Positions 17,122-23,899 of a stretch of 34,644 nucleotides of DNA are shown in pieces; position 1 is the stretch's first letter, and every line of letters begins with the position of its first letter. The notes under the pieces were generated by a model. That model made no database searches. It saw only the letters and a program-made list of their open reading frames with translations, and was not told the DNA's origin. Source of the stretch: Methylobacter sp. (lineage in GTDB: Bacteria; Pseudomonadota; Gammaproteobacteria; Methylococcales; Methylomonadaceae). The DNA is taken from contig SCPZ01000102.1 of NCBI GenBank assembly GCA_004299305.1, positions 1-34,644 on the forward strand, given 5' to 3'. Position numbers and translations under genes: made by a program.

Positions 17122-18360
17122 TTATTTGTTATTCATCAGCCACACGCCATCCCAGGCGCCGAGAGATTGCGCGTTATGACATTGCTTGGCATAAGCGCGG
17201 CATACCGGATCGTCAGGCGCGGTGTTGAACAGCGCTTCGGCTTCGATCCAATGGCCTGCGTAACATAAAGCCAACGCTTTGCGGTATGTAGTCAGGTCTG
17301 GAGGGCTCGCATCGGCGATTTGATTTTGCAGCTCGAATACCTTTACCGGGGTGGTGCGTCCAGTTACTTTTAGCATACCAATTTCCCGCCCGATAAAGTT
17401 AACGGCGCCGCCCGCTTGCTGCCATGTCGCTTCCGAGACCAGGATTGCCGTATCAAATAATTTGTTGGCGTTTTCCAAGCGCGACGCCAAATTGGCCGCA
17501 TCGCCCAGGATGGAGTAATCGAAGCGCACCTTGCTGCCCATATTGCCCACCACCACTTCGCCGGTATGCAGGCCTATCCGGGCTTTCAACTTACCGCCCG
17601 CCCGGGATGTGAAGTCTTCGCCCCGTTCCGTCAAGCGTTGCTGACACCGCAAGGCGGCCCGGCAAGCGCAGGCGGCATGGTCGGGTTGATCCAATGGTGC
17701 GTTCCAGAAGGCGACTATGCCGTCTCCTTGATATTTGTCCAGGGTGCCGCCTTCATCCAGGATGATATTGCTCATATCGGTCAAATAATCGTTGAGTAAG
17801 GCGGTGAGCGGCTCCGGTTCCATACGCTCGGCCAATTGAGAGAAGCCTTCCAAATCGGAAAAAAAGATGCTGAGCGTTTTACGCTCCCCGCCCAATTGCA
17901 GGCGCGTAGGGTCGGCCATGATTTGCTCAACGACTTTGCTGCTTACATATTGGCTCAACGCTGTGGTGACTAATTGTTTTTGCTTGGACAAGTCCTGGCT
18001 TTCCAAGGCGCGTATTACGGTCAAGCGCAACATTTCAGGTTCCCACGGTTTTGAAATGTATTTGTAGATTTGCGCTTCGTTGATGCAGCGCACCAGTGAT
18101 TCCGTGTCTGCATAACCGGTAAGTAAAATACGAATAGCCTGCGGCTGTTGTTCCAATGCATGTTTAAGCACTTGGTCGCCACTGATGTTGGGCATACGTT
18201 GATCGCAGATAATCAAATCAACCGCTTGTTCGTTGATGATCTTTATGGCTTCGCTTCCCGATGTGGCCTTTAAGATGCGATAACCTTTACGGAATGAACG
18301 ATATAGGCTGTCAACGATGTCAACTTCATCGTCAACAAAAAGCAGGGTATGGATGTCCAT
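17122..18360 (-). CDS. Response regulator with class III nucleotidyl cyclase domain
   Basis: A 412-aa protein: REC domain (1-120, Asp53 in IICDQRMPNISG, with VDDE at 9-12), a linker, then a class III cyclase catalytic domain (about 158-345) and a short alpha-helical tail. Both metal-binding aspartates are present (Asp169 in FFSDLEGF, Asp213 in DKYQGDG), as are the transition-state Asn and Arg in GDAANLASRLE. Lys209 before the second Asp fits ATP as substrate, so cAMP is the likely product. I start at the ATG at 18360, where the REC domain begins; the open frame continues to a TTG at 18414 that lies within a repeat. It precedes the second receptor cassette on the same strand, separated by 240 bases with a palindrome, so co-transcription is uncertain. 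Confidence 0.9.
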   Translation of the reverse strand: MDIHTLLFVDDEVDIVDSLYRSFRKGYRILKATSGSEAIKIINEQAVDLIICDQRMPNISGDQVLKHALEQQPQAIRILLTGYADTESLVRCINEAQIYKYISKPWEPEMLRLTVIRALESQDLSKQKQLVTTALSQYVSSKVVEQIMADPTRLQLGGERKTLSIFFSDLEGFSQLAERMEPEPLTALLNDYLTDMSNIILDEGGTLDKYQGDGIVAFWNAPLDQPDHAACACRAALRCQQRLTERGEDFTSRAGGKLKARIGLHTGEVVVGNMGSKVRFDYSILGDAANLASRLENANKLFDTAILVSEATWQQAGGAVNFIGREIGMLKVTGRTTPVKVFELQNQIADASPPDLTTYRKALALCYAGHWIEAEALFNTAPDDPVCRAYAKQCHNAQSLGAWDGVWLMNNK

Positions 18361-18402
18361 GGCTATAAAATGTCTACTTTTTGTTAGGGGCTTGGGAAAA
18401 CC

Positions 18403-18438
18403 TAAAACTCGCAAATGAAAATAATTGGGGGCGAGTAG
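18403..18438 (+). repeat. 36-bp repeat upstream of the REC-cyclase, copy 1
   Basis: TAAAACTCGCAAATGAAAAT followed by AATTGGGGGCGAGTAG is identical to 20428-20463. Its ends form a small stem (CTCGC/GCGAG). It lies where the promoter of the cyclase gene would be expected. Confidence 0.85.
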
Positions 18439-18585
18439 TTACCTTTCATGTTTTAAATCCATTAATTTAGTAAAAAGCGATAATAACGAAGAGGAATTTC
18501 AACGTCATTTTCTAATCTATTTTTAAGGTGATCGAAACGATAGGGGACAAGCTTTACAATTTACATTAAAAATGTCGTAACTATT

Positions 18586-18645
18586 CAGACCCCGACCGTA
18601 TTTAGACCTTCCAGGTTTTAAAAACCTGGAAGGTCTTGGCGTAAC
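18586..18645 (+). repeat. Palindromic repeat (GACCTTCCAGG family), copy 2
   Basis: Matches 13751-13812 in the same orientation except for a two-base AT difference (CCGTATTTAG against CCGTATATTTAG). With the first copy it bounds a 4.8-kb segment holding the REC-cyclase and the broken receptor cassette. The surrounding gene-free stretch 18361-18914 also carries a 29-base repeat at 18841-18869 (CACGGAAATGTTAGGGACGG and onward) found again at 20137-20165. Confidence 0.85.
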
Positions 18646-18914
18646 ACTATATTTTTCAATAGGATGATTTAGCCATAAAATTTTAAACGAACCGTTTAAT
18701 GGCTAAACTAACCGTATGGAGCTATAAGGGGCTGAATACTTACAAAATGTCAAACGTAAGACATCTGACAGCCGGACAGGGCATGTTGCCCCGTCCGAAA
18801 CGTTTTGTGACGGTTGAATATGGTCGCTTCACTCAGGCATCACGGAAATGTTAGGGACGGGGTTGCAAAGACTTCATGGAGAGGAGTCGGTCTATTCGCC
18901 CCTCACTTTATTCG

Positions 18915-19376
18915 TTACTTAGAAATATCACCACACCACTCATTGATTACTGTTATCAAGCGATTTGTCCATTCTGAATCATTTACCAGATTATTTCTTC
19001 CTTTCAGAATAACCGAGGTTGAGCCTTGATATGCAACATATTCCAATCCTACTGCGTTAACTCCCTCGATACCATGTATTGTACCTTTAGCTGCTAACGC
19101 AATCGCTTGTTTAATATTGCTTGCATTAAACTTTAAAGAGCGTGTCTCTTGTATAGCAAATTCAGATGGTGATGGTAAATCTAATACTGGAGAAAAAGTA
19201 TTGTGCCGATAAATAACTACTTTTCCATTATTATAAATTGTGCAGCTGCTCTCATAGACAGGTATATCTATTGGACCATATTCAGAAATGAAATCTACTT
19301 TCAATAAAGGAGTGGGAGCGGCAAATATTTTCATACTATGGAATAACAAGCCAACAAACATTAATTTTTTCCACAT
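18915..19376 (-). CDS. Small secreted protein, unknown function
   Basis: A 153-aa protein with a clear signal peptide (MWKKLMFVGLLFHSMKIFA, cleavage near AAPT). The mature part begins TPLLKVDFISEYGPIDIPVY and holds two cysteines (ESSCTIY and EWCGDIS) that could form a disulphide. I do not recognise a family. The ATG at 19376 is preferred over the open-frame start at 19397 because CTGGAG lies just upstream and the signal peptide begins there. An attC-like end (19422-19428) lies about 45 bases upstream, as expected for the first base pairs of an integron gene cassette. Base composition looks more AT-rich than that of the nif and signalling genes by eye. Confidence 0.75.
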   Translation of the reverse strand: MWKKLMFVGLLFHSMKIFAAPTPLLKVDFISEYGPIDIPVYESSCTIYNNGKVVIYRHNTFSPVLDLPSPSEFAIQETRSLKFNASNIKQAIALAAKGTIHGIEGVNAVGLEYVAYQGSTSVILKGRNNLVNDSEWTNRLITVINEWCGDISK

Positions 19377-19421
19377 AAAAACTCCAGAAATATTCAAAAG
19401 AAAATTTTTATAAATTTAAAA

Positions 19422-19475
19422 TCCTAACGTTAAGTAGATACCTTCTTTGGTGTATAACGCCCCTCCCTGTTTTTT
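19422..19475 (-). other. Degenerate attC-like site B
   Basis: On the minus strand this reads GGGGCGTTATACACC ... CTACTTAACGTTAGGA. It shares GCGTTATAC(A/G)CC and TACTTAACGTTAGG with site D at 22053-22136, but the upstream RYYYAAC box is not visible (the region is A-rich). It lies just 5' of the secreted-protein gene. Likely a decayed integron recombination site. Confidence 0.4.
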
Positions 19476-19559
19476 TAATTGACATTAAAAATGTCAAATG
19501 TAAGGCCCCGTTTTTGGTGGTGCTGACGGATACAAGCCAACACATTTCAAAAAGCCTCA

Positions 19560-19815
19560 TTAACGAAGTAATTTGTCGTATTCTGCATGGGTGCCAATCC
19601 AAACCCAAAGAAAGCCCTCTTCAATCGGTGTGGCGACCGCACGATAATGTCGAACCGACACGGGCAGACCAGACTTTGCCGACTTTTTTAAATTGCAATG
19701 ATGGATGAGAAGAATCGGCTTTTAACAGTTGAAAGTTTTTGTCAGCAAGACTGCGAATATCCATTGGGAGAAGTTCGTAACAAACCCAGAAGCTCGAAGC
19801 CGTTTCGTGTTTCAA
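19560..19815 (-). pseudogene. RelE/HigB-like toxin, frameshifted
   Basis: The frame starts MKHETASSFWVCYELLPMDI, then LADKNFQLLKADSSHPSLQF and KKVGKVWSARVG, typical of small RelE/HigB-type toxins. It then breaks: the current frame gives STLSCGRHTD-stop at 19621. Shifting by one base restores RHYRAVATPIEEGFLWVWIG then THAEYDKLLR-stop, ending at 19560. One extra base in the run at 19653-19654 accounts for this (GGTTCGA instead of GGTCGA). The start overlaps the antitoxin stop. Inactive toxin, or a sequencing error in a two-base run. Confidence 0.8.
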
Positions 19816-20012
19816 ATATCCCTCGTTTTTCCGGCTTGATACTCTGCTAAAGCGGCGTTAATAAGAAAATCCAGCTTTCCGTTATTTGAGTCTGCTTCGA
19901 TTTGCTTGTCCCACCGAGCGTGGTCGAATTCAATAAACCAATCACGGAGTTTGGCAAACGAAACGTTATCTAACTCCGCAATTTGTTCTTCAATAGTTTC
20001 TACACTCATCAT
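19812..20012 (-). CDS. Antitoxin of a RelE/HigB-type pair
   Basis: A 66-aa acidic protein beginning MMSVETIEEQIAELDNVSFA and ending AALAEYQAGKTRDI. The pattern (ETIEEQI...LRDWF.EFDHARWDKQIEAD...GKLDFLI..A) is that of short antitoxins that pair with RelE-like toxins. Its stop overlaps the start of the frameshifted toxin gene. Two adjacent ATG codons are possible starts. It probably binds and neutralises the toxin and represses the operon, but with the toxin broken it may now be an orphan. Confidence 0.82.
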   Translation of the reverse strand: MMSVETIEEQIAELDNVSFAKLRDWFIEFDHARWDKQIEADSNNGKLDFLINAALAEYQAGKTRDI

Positions 20013-20353
20013 GAACTACACTCACAAAGATAAATTGTATGGGAATTATAACGCCCAATGATTATTTGAAGGTTCTTTTATTACACCCTAGAGATTATGC
20101 TTTCGCCTTTATCCGTCACCACCCGTGATACGGGGTCACGGAAACGTTAGGGACGGGGTTGCAAACCTCGTCCCGCTTGGAGTGTCAAATGTAAGGCCTG
20201 ACCCCTGGCTTGATCCAAGCACGTAGCGCGAGGTGATGTTTCCGGCGGGTTGTGTGGTAATTGCCGGAAACGCCAGTTCTCGCTATCGTTCGAACCGGCT
20301 TATTCCGGCCTACATGGCTGGTCGGCTTGATGGTTGGTGGTATCGGTCAGAAC

Positions 20354-20410
20354 CATAGGATGTGCTGAACAAAGTGAAGCGCATCGTTCACGAATGATGC
20401 GCCTCCTATG
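20354..20410 (+). repeat. Palindromic repeat related to the cobK insertion
   Basis: CATAGGATGTGCTGAACAAA then GTGAAGCGCATC is followed by GATGCGCCTCCTATG, closing a hairpin. The left arm matches the element inside cobK at 1891-1921 with few differences, showing that the cobK segment is a dispersed repeat. Confidence 0.85.
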
Positions 20411-20427
20411 TGCGCATCTTATCGCGT

Positions 20428-20463
20428 TAAAACTCGCAAATGAAAATAATTGGGGGCGAGTAG
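20428..20463 (+). repeat. 36-bp repeat, copy 2
   Basis: Identical to 18403-18438 (TAAAACTCGCAAATGAAAAT and onward). It directly abuts the inverted repeat at 20462-20542. Confidence 0.85.
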
Positions 20464-20542
20464 CCCGGTAGGGTACGCTGTGCGTACCATTCAAAATCAC
20501 ACATAAATTCAATAAGGTACGCACAGAGTACCCTACCGGGCT
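20462..20542. repeat. Inverted repeat with 27-bp arms
   Basis: AGCCCGGTAGGGTACGCTGT then GCGTACC is mirrored by GGTACGCACAGAGTACCCTA then CCGGGCT, around an AT-rich 27-base centre. It ends nine bases before the stop of the RelE-fusion gene and could act as its hairpin terminator. MITE-like in size. Confidence 0.85.
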
Positions 20543-20550
20543 GAATTAAT

Positions 20551-21285
20551 TTATTCATAAATTCCGCCGCGAGCACCAAACGAAATCAAAACAACCCTTT
20601 GTGATTGACTGTTGGCTTTGTACACCAGTCGGTCGTCACCGATCCGATAACGCCAGAGTCCTGCAAGATCACCTGTTAGCGGCTTAATCGTGTCGCCGTG
20701 TGGCGTAATTGGTGATTCTGTGAGCTTGCTGATAGCTTCTAGTACGCGAGCGCGCTTGTTCTTATCAATCTTGGCGATAGACTTCACAAACTCGGCTGAA
20801 AAACCAATATACCAATCCGGCTCTCGCAGGCTGAAACGGATTCCGCTATCAACTTCGTAATCGTCGCTGAGATGCCATCTGGCCTTGTTAAGGAGATGGT
20901 ACGCTTCAGGCGGAACTGCGTCGTCCCAGAAGCGATTCAGTATGTCATCGAAGTTTTCATAGCCCGAGAAAAATGTAGTGCCGTATTCTCCTTCTTTCAC
21001 CACGCGCTCCAAATGTTTTATTTCTTCGTCCGAAAGCGCAGTAATGTCTTGATGTGAAAGCTTTTGTAGCCCTAGAAATACTGAATCTGGCAATTCATAC
21101 GCTGCTCGTGTTTCAGCGTTTTGATTTCCCGCGATGCACTCGGGAGCAATAAATATGAGCAAGGGCCACAGGCACAATATTAGGAATGACTGCCTAACGT
21201 TCGTGGACGGGGAAGACGAATTACGTAGTGCGGATGCAAGTGCAAGAAGTAGACCGACAGTAATATAAGAGATTAAGTATGCCAT
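20551..21285 (-). CDS. RelE-type toxin domain with hydrophobic N-terminal extension
   Basis: The C-terminal 85 residues (about 158-244) are a RelE/ParE-type domain: FSAEFVKSIAKIDKNKRARV, LTESPITPHGDTIKPLTGDL, LWRYRIGDDRLVYKA, ending VVLISFGARGGIYE. RelE toxins are usually about 90 aa; this protein is 244 aa. The N-terminus has a hydrophobic stretch (YLISYITVGLLLALASAL), a Ser-rich link, then a second one (FLILCLWPLLIFIAPECIAG). The middle (80-150) is acidic and unrecognised. A consensus attC end (21192-21198) lies inside the sequence coding for NVRQS, so the first 34 residues could come from a neighbouring cassette and the true start may lie after it. An attC-like site precedes the start. No antitoxin gene is adjacent. 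Confidence 0.72.
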   Translation of the reverse strand: MAYLISYITVGLLLALASALRNSSSPSTNVRQSFLILCLWPLLIFIAPECIAGNQNAETRAAYELPDSVFLGLQKLSHQDITALSDEEIKHLERVVKEGEYGTTFFSGYENFDDILNRFWDDAVPPEAYHLLNKARWHLSDDYEVDSGIRFSLREPDWYIGFSAEFVKSIAKIDKNKRARVLEAISKLTESPITPHGDTIKPLTGDLAGLWRYRIGDDRLVYKANSQSQRVVLISFGARGGIYE

Positions 21286-21295
21286 TGTATGTGAG

Positions 21296-21418
21296 TCCTA
21301 ACGTTACGGTAAGGGGCGCGCCGCTCTGAGAGCTTAAACGCCGCCACCGAACCCTGATAAAAAACTGAACTCCAAAACCGCCAACGGTTGGCGCGTCCCT
21401 TTGACCGACTCGTTAGTT
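21296..21418 (-). other. attC-like recombination site C
   Basis: On the minus strand it starts ACTAACGAGTCGGTCAAAGG, then GACGCGCCAACC, and ends GGCGCGCCCCTTACC then GTAACGTTAGGA. The outer CTAACG/CGTTAG and inner GGGACGCGCC/GGCGCGCCCC boxes are mirrored, the architecture of integron attC sites (R''-L'' / L'-R'). The end boxes depart from RYYYAAC/GTTRRRY at one or two bases. The start of the RelE-fusion gene is 11 bases beyond it. Confidence 0.55.
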
Positions 21419-21448
21419 GGATGCGTTATTGCAAGCCCCTGGCTTTTG

Positions 21449-22021
21449 TTAATGCTCGATTTCCTTGAGTACCATAACTCCGTCATGGATGAGGGCGGAG
21501 ATGAACAGTACAGTCCCAGTGAAAAAGCATATTGAACTCGACCGCCCCCAGGGTAAACCTATGGCTTCCGCAAGCGCTAAGGCAGAGAGTATTCCCCAAG
21601 AAGAGCAATACAGAAAATGGCATTCAGCGGCCCATGAGTCGAAGATCTTGCCCCAGCCATCCTGTCTATTGCGCCTTTCGAGTCGTCGGGTTGTAGTTTC
21701 CTTTTCCAGGGCGAATGCACTGCGTGCGGGCACGAGGAATAAGCCGACAATGCTGTAAAGAAAAACATGGCTGAGTCGAAATAAAACGGCTCTGTGGATC
21801 GTGTAGATTGTGATGCCTAGAATAAAAATAAATAGTAGCATTAGCCAGCCAGATACATCCTGTTGCCCTGATCCTGTGCGCAGAAATTCGAAGCTGTGTC
21901 CTTGAATAAGACCGAAAGCCAAGATTGCCGAACCTCCAGCGGCGATGTAACGAAGGGCGAGATCGACAACTGTATGCGCCTCAGTCAGAAGAGATGTTGT
22001 AATGTCGGATGAATTTGTCAT
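21449..22021 (-). CDS. Integral membrane protein, unknown function
   Basis: A 190-aa protein with about four hydrophobic segments: ALRYIAAGGSAILAFGLIQG, SGWLMLLFIFILGITIYTIH, LSHVFLYSIVGLFLVPA, and a last pair around WGILSALALAEAIGL and SICFFTGTVLFISALIH. A basic loop (KETTTRRLERRNRQ) lies between the third and fourth. I do not recognise the family. The ATG at 22021 is preferred over 22027 because AGGAA lies seven bases upstream of it but touches the first ATG. It directly follows an attC-like site with consensus ends (22053-22136), consistent with a cassette-borne gene. Confidence 0.7.
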   Translation of the reverse strand: MTNSSDITTSLLTEAHTVVDLALRYIAAGGSAILAFGLIQGHSFEFLRTGSGQQDVSGWLMLLFIFILGITIYTIHRAVLFRLSHVFLYSIVGLFLVPARSAFALEKETTTRRLERRNRQDGWGKIFDSWAAECHFLYCSSWGILSALALAEAIGLPWGRSSSICFFTGTVLFISALIHDGVMVLKEIEH

Positions 22022-22052
22022 GCGCATTTCCTATCGTAGTATTGATGGTATA

Positions 22053-22136
22053 GCCTAACGTTAAGTAAACACCTAATCAGGTGTATATCAAATTTCAATT
22101 GCAGGCGTATAACGCAACCCCTGCAATCCGTTAGAT
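22053..22136 (-). other. attC-like recombination site D with consensus ends
   Basis: Read on the minus strand it starts with ATCTAAC (RYYYAAC) and ends with GTTAGGC (GTTRRRY), 84 bases in total. CTAACG and CGTTAG are mirrored at the ends. The interior includes GGGGTTGCGTTATACGCC and TACTTAACGTTAGG, shared in part with site B. It sits about 30 bases before the start of the membrane-protein gene, as attI/attC sites do in cassette arrays. Confidence 0.55.
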
Positions 22137-22206
22137 AAGATGCTACAAACATTGAAATATTGATAGCAGCCTTGTTATGTAAACCCAAAGACACATCCAA
22201 TATCCC

Positions 22207-22298
22207 TTGATTCAGCCGGGCGCGCTAGTATTTCCGGGGTGTTTGTATGACGTCTGTCGGAAACGCCGGTTATCAACCGGCTTATTTCAGCCTACAAG
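22207..22298 (-). repeat. GGCTTATTCCGGCC-type element, diverged copy
   Basis: Contains GCCGGGCGCGCTAG, TTTCCGGGGTG, GTCGGAAACGCCGG and GGCTTATTTCAGCCTAC, matching parts of 20212-20316 and 32975-33097. It overlaps the 3' end of the nif-linked unknown gene at 22292, where it may have replaced the original 3' flank. Confidence 0.6.
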
Positions 22299-22747
22299 AC
22301 TTCAGGTAAAACAGAAACTTCGGAACCTTCAATCTCCTCCATAAATTGAGCAACCCAGCGCTCGACGCGCGGCAGGCAGCCGTTCAGCGAGGCTTGTTTT
22401 TCCGGGATAGCGAAGAAGTCGGGTTCATGAAGATAGGGATTTTTGATTCTGCCGACATCGATGGCATCATGGCTGAGATCGACTATTCGCCCGCCGATGA
22501 TGTTGTATTGATGTTCATAGTGGCCGCAGATGATTCCGCCGAAGATACGGTTCATAAACAGGCTGCCATACTTACACGATCCGGAAAGATCGGCTGGCGC
22601 GGGTGCGCCTCGCTCGGCAGCCTGCTCGCACCATTTAAGGAACACAAAAACCTTGGCTTGTGCGAAACGTTCGTAGGAATAGGCGATTTGCGCTTTTCGG
22701 TCCACAGACCAATCGGTCACTTGCAGGGCCTTAACAACCCTCGTCAT
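22292..22747 (-). CDS. nif-linked protein, unknown function
   Basis: A 151-aa soluble protein, last gene of the rhodanese-ankyrin-nafY unit. It starts MTRVVKALQVTDWSVDRKAQ; this ATG (22747) lies inside the 3' end of nafY (17-base overlap), and the longer open frame to 22813 is out of keeping with that coupling. The core reads SCKYGSLFMNRIFGGIICGH, then HQYNIIGGRIVDLSHD. The order Cys, His, Asp with GxxxH-QYN and VDLSHD recalls papain/transglutaminase-like folds, but this is a visual impression only. I do not recognise a named family. Its place after nafY suggests a part in nitrogenase cofactor handling or protection. Confidence 0.8.
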   Translation of the reverse strand: MTRVVKALQVTDWSVDRKAQIAYSYERFAQAKVFVFLKWCEQAAERGAPAPADLSGSCKYGSLFMNRIFGGIICGHYEHQYNIIGGRIVDLSHDAIDVGRIKNPYLHEPDFFAIPEKQASLNGCLPRVERWVAQFMEEIEGSEVSVLPEVL

Positions 22748-23444
22748 GACTAAACCTGACCCGTTCTTCGGCTGAACGGCCCAAGGCTTTGGCAAACCAC
22801 GGCGGCGGCGCATCGAATACTTTCTGGAATTCCGTTAACTGGTCCACCGCTTCGATGACATCCGGTATCTTGATCGGGTAAATATCGGCCCGTATCACTT
22901 TAGCCGCCGCAGGTCCGCCGATAGATTGCACGAACATGACATGACAATCTTTAATCAAATTGGCGCGAAACAGGTTCCTGTCATCGCTGCTGTCGGCTTC
23001 TATGGTTGATCTTATGTCAACCAGCCGGTAATCGTGCTGCGATAACTGGTAAACCAAAAAACGGATGCAGGAACCGAAATGCCCGTTAATTAACGCGCCG
23101 CTGTTCGAACCTATCGCGACGCGGATGGAATCGGGCATGTCGCCGTCTTTATAAGGCATGATTTCCGGCAGGTCTTCATCTTCGGCTTCATCGCCCCACA
23201 GGTAACGTACCGCTAATTTGATGTTGGCAAGACCGATGCCGATGTCTTCGCCGTCTTCTTCGCCATCCAGGCTGCCTAAGCCGGTTTTGAGATTGGTGAC
23301 GGTGACGGATTTTAGCTTTTCATCATCCAGCGGCGAGCCGACGCGCTCGTGTAATATTTCCAGCAGCCTGGGTATATCGATACCGGGCAGGATGCGCGAT
23401 GCTAAGGCAATGCGTAAGGCGAGTTCGCGGGGTAGTGCTTCCAT
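22731..23444 (-). CDS. nafY: NafY/NifY-type cofactor-binding protein
   Basis: A 237-aa two-domain protein. The N-terminal helical domain (ELALRIALASRILPGIDIPR then LLEILHERVG, about 5-80) matches the NafY N-terminal domain that contacts apo-dinitrogenase. The C-terminal domain (about 105-215) is the NifX/NafY fold: IRVAIGSNSGALINGHFGSC with the HFGS motif whose His serves FeMo-co binding in NafY, and CHVMFVQSIGGPAAAKVIRA then DIYPIK. Length fits NafY (about 240 aa) rather than NifX (about 160). The ATG at 23444 has CAGGAG six bases upstream; the frame's TTG at 23465 is rejected. It follows the ankyrin gene by 14 bases. Likely role: carrying FeMo-co or stabilising apo-NifDK. Confidence 0.88.
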   Translation of the reverse strand: MEALPRELALRIALASRILPGIDIPRLLEILHERVGSPLDDEKLKSVTVTNLKTGLGSLDGEEDGEDIGIGLANIKLAVRYLWGDEAEDEDLPEIMPYKDGDMPDSIRVAIGSNSGALINGHFGSCIRFLVYQLSQHDYRLVDIRSTIEADSSDDRNLFRANLIKDCHVMFVQSIGGPAAAKVIRADIYPIKIPDVIEAVDQLTEFQKVFDAPPPWFAKALGRSAEERVRFSHDEGC

Positions 23445-23458
23445 TTTAATCTCCTGGT

Positions 23459-23899
23459 TTAACAAGCTTTGATGAGTTTGAGTATTTTTCGGGTGGAGGC
23501 TAAATCCAACGCGGTGAAATCGTCGAGCGTTTTAAGGGTCGGATCGGCGCCGGCAGCCAAGAGTTGTTCGACAACGTTTTCCCTGCCGCTGGATGCCGCA
23601 AAAATCAGGGCAGTCGCACCGGACGCGGAGTTTTGATGATTAATATCGACTCCAGCCTGAATCAGCGCATCGATACAGTCGCTGTTGTCGGCATAACAAG
23701 CCGCCCACAATGCGTTATTGCCGTATGGGTCGACAACATCCAGCGCTGCATCCCGGTCGATCAAAAAACGCACGACATCGCTACGACCTTGCTGACTGGC
23801 CAATATCAAGGGGTAAATGCCGTCATTGTTCTTTAACACCGGTTGGGCCACAGAAAAATAGTTATTTTGTAACCAATCCCGTATTTCAGCTGTCATCAT
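23459..23899 (-). CDS. Ankyrin-repeat protein of the nif region
   Basis: A 146-aa protein made almost entirely of ankyrin repeats: DGIYPLILASQQGRSDVVRF then LIDRDAALDVVDP; YGNNALWAACYADNSDCIDA then LIQAGVDINHQN; GATALIFAASSGRENVVEQL then LAAGADPTLKT; and a capping DFTALDLASTRKILKLIK. No catalytic motif; a protein-binding scaffold. Its start overlaps the rhodanese stop (ATGATGA) and nafY follows 14 bases on, so the three are probably co-translated. The partner is unknown; in this setting it may hold the rhodanese or NafY to a nitrogenase assembly complex. Confidence 0.9.
   Translation of the reverse strand: MMTAEIRDWLQNNYFSVAQPVLKNNDGIYPLILASQQGRSDVVRFLIDRDAALDVVDPYGNNALWAACYADNSDCIDALIQAGVDINHQNSASGATALIFAASSGRENVVEQLLAAGADPTLKTLDDFTALDLASTRKILKLIKAC

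Larger units (their letters stand above)
20013..20550. other. Gene-free, repeat-filled stretch
   Basis: No supportable gene. The stretch holds a 29-base repeat (20137-20165), a copy of the GGCTTATTCCGGCC element (20212-20316; relatives at 22207-22298 and 32975-33097), a cobK-type palindrome (20354-20410), the 36-base repeat (20428-20463) and an inverted repeat (20462-20542). At least five unrelated repeat families are packed side by side, which suggests a landing zone for small elements. Confidence 0.7.

Noticed and set aside
20354-20463. Closely spaced repeats as a possible CRISPR array
   Set aside because: The repeats differ from one another, are palindromic and dispersed over the window, and there are no regular unique spacers or cas genes.
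20300-20524. 74-aa reading frame in the repeat zone
   Set aside because: It is made of three stacked repeat families and has no ribosome site or recognisable domain.
21192-21198. GCCTAAC core as a fourth attC site
   Set aside because: It fits RYYYAAC/GTTRRRY but has no partner box within reach and lies inside an open reading frame; kept only as a note to the RelE-fusion gene.
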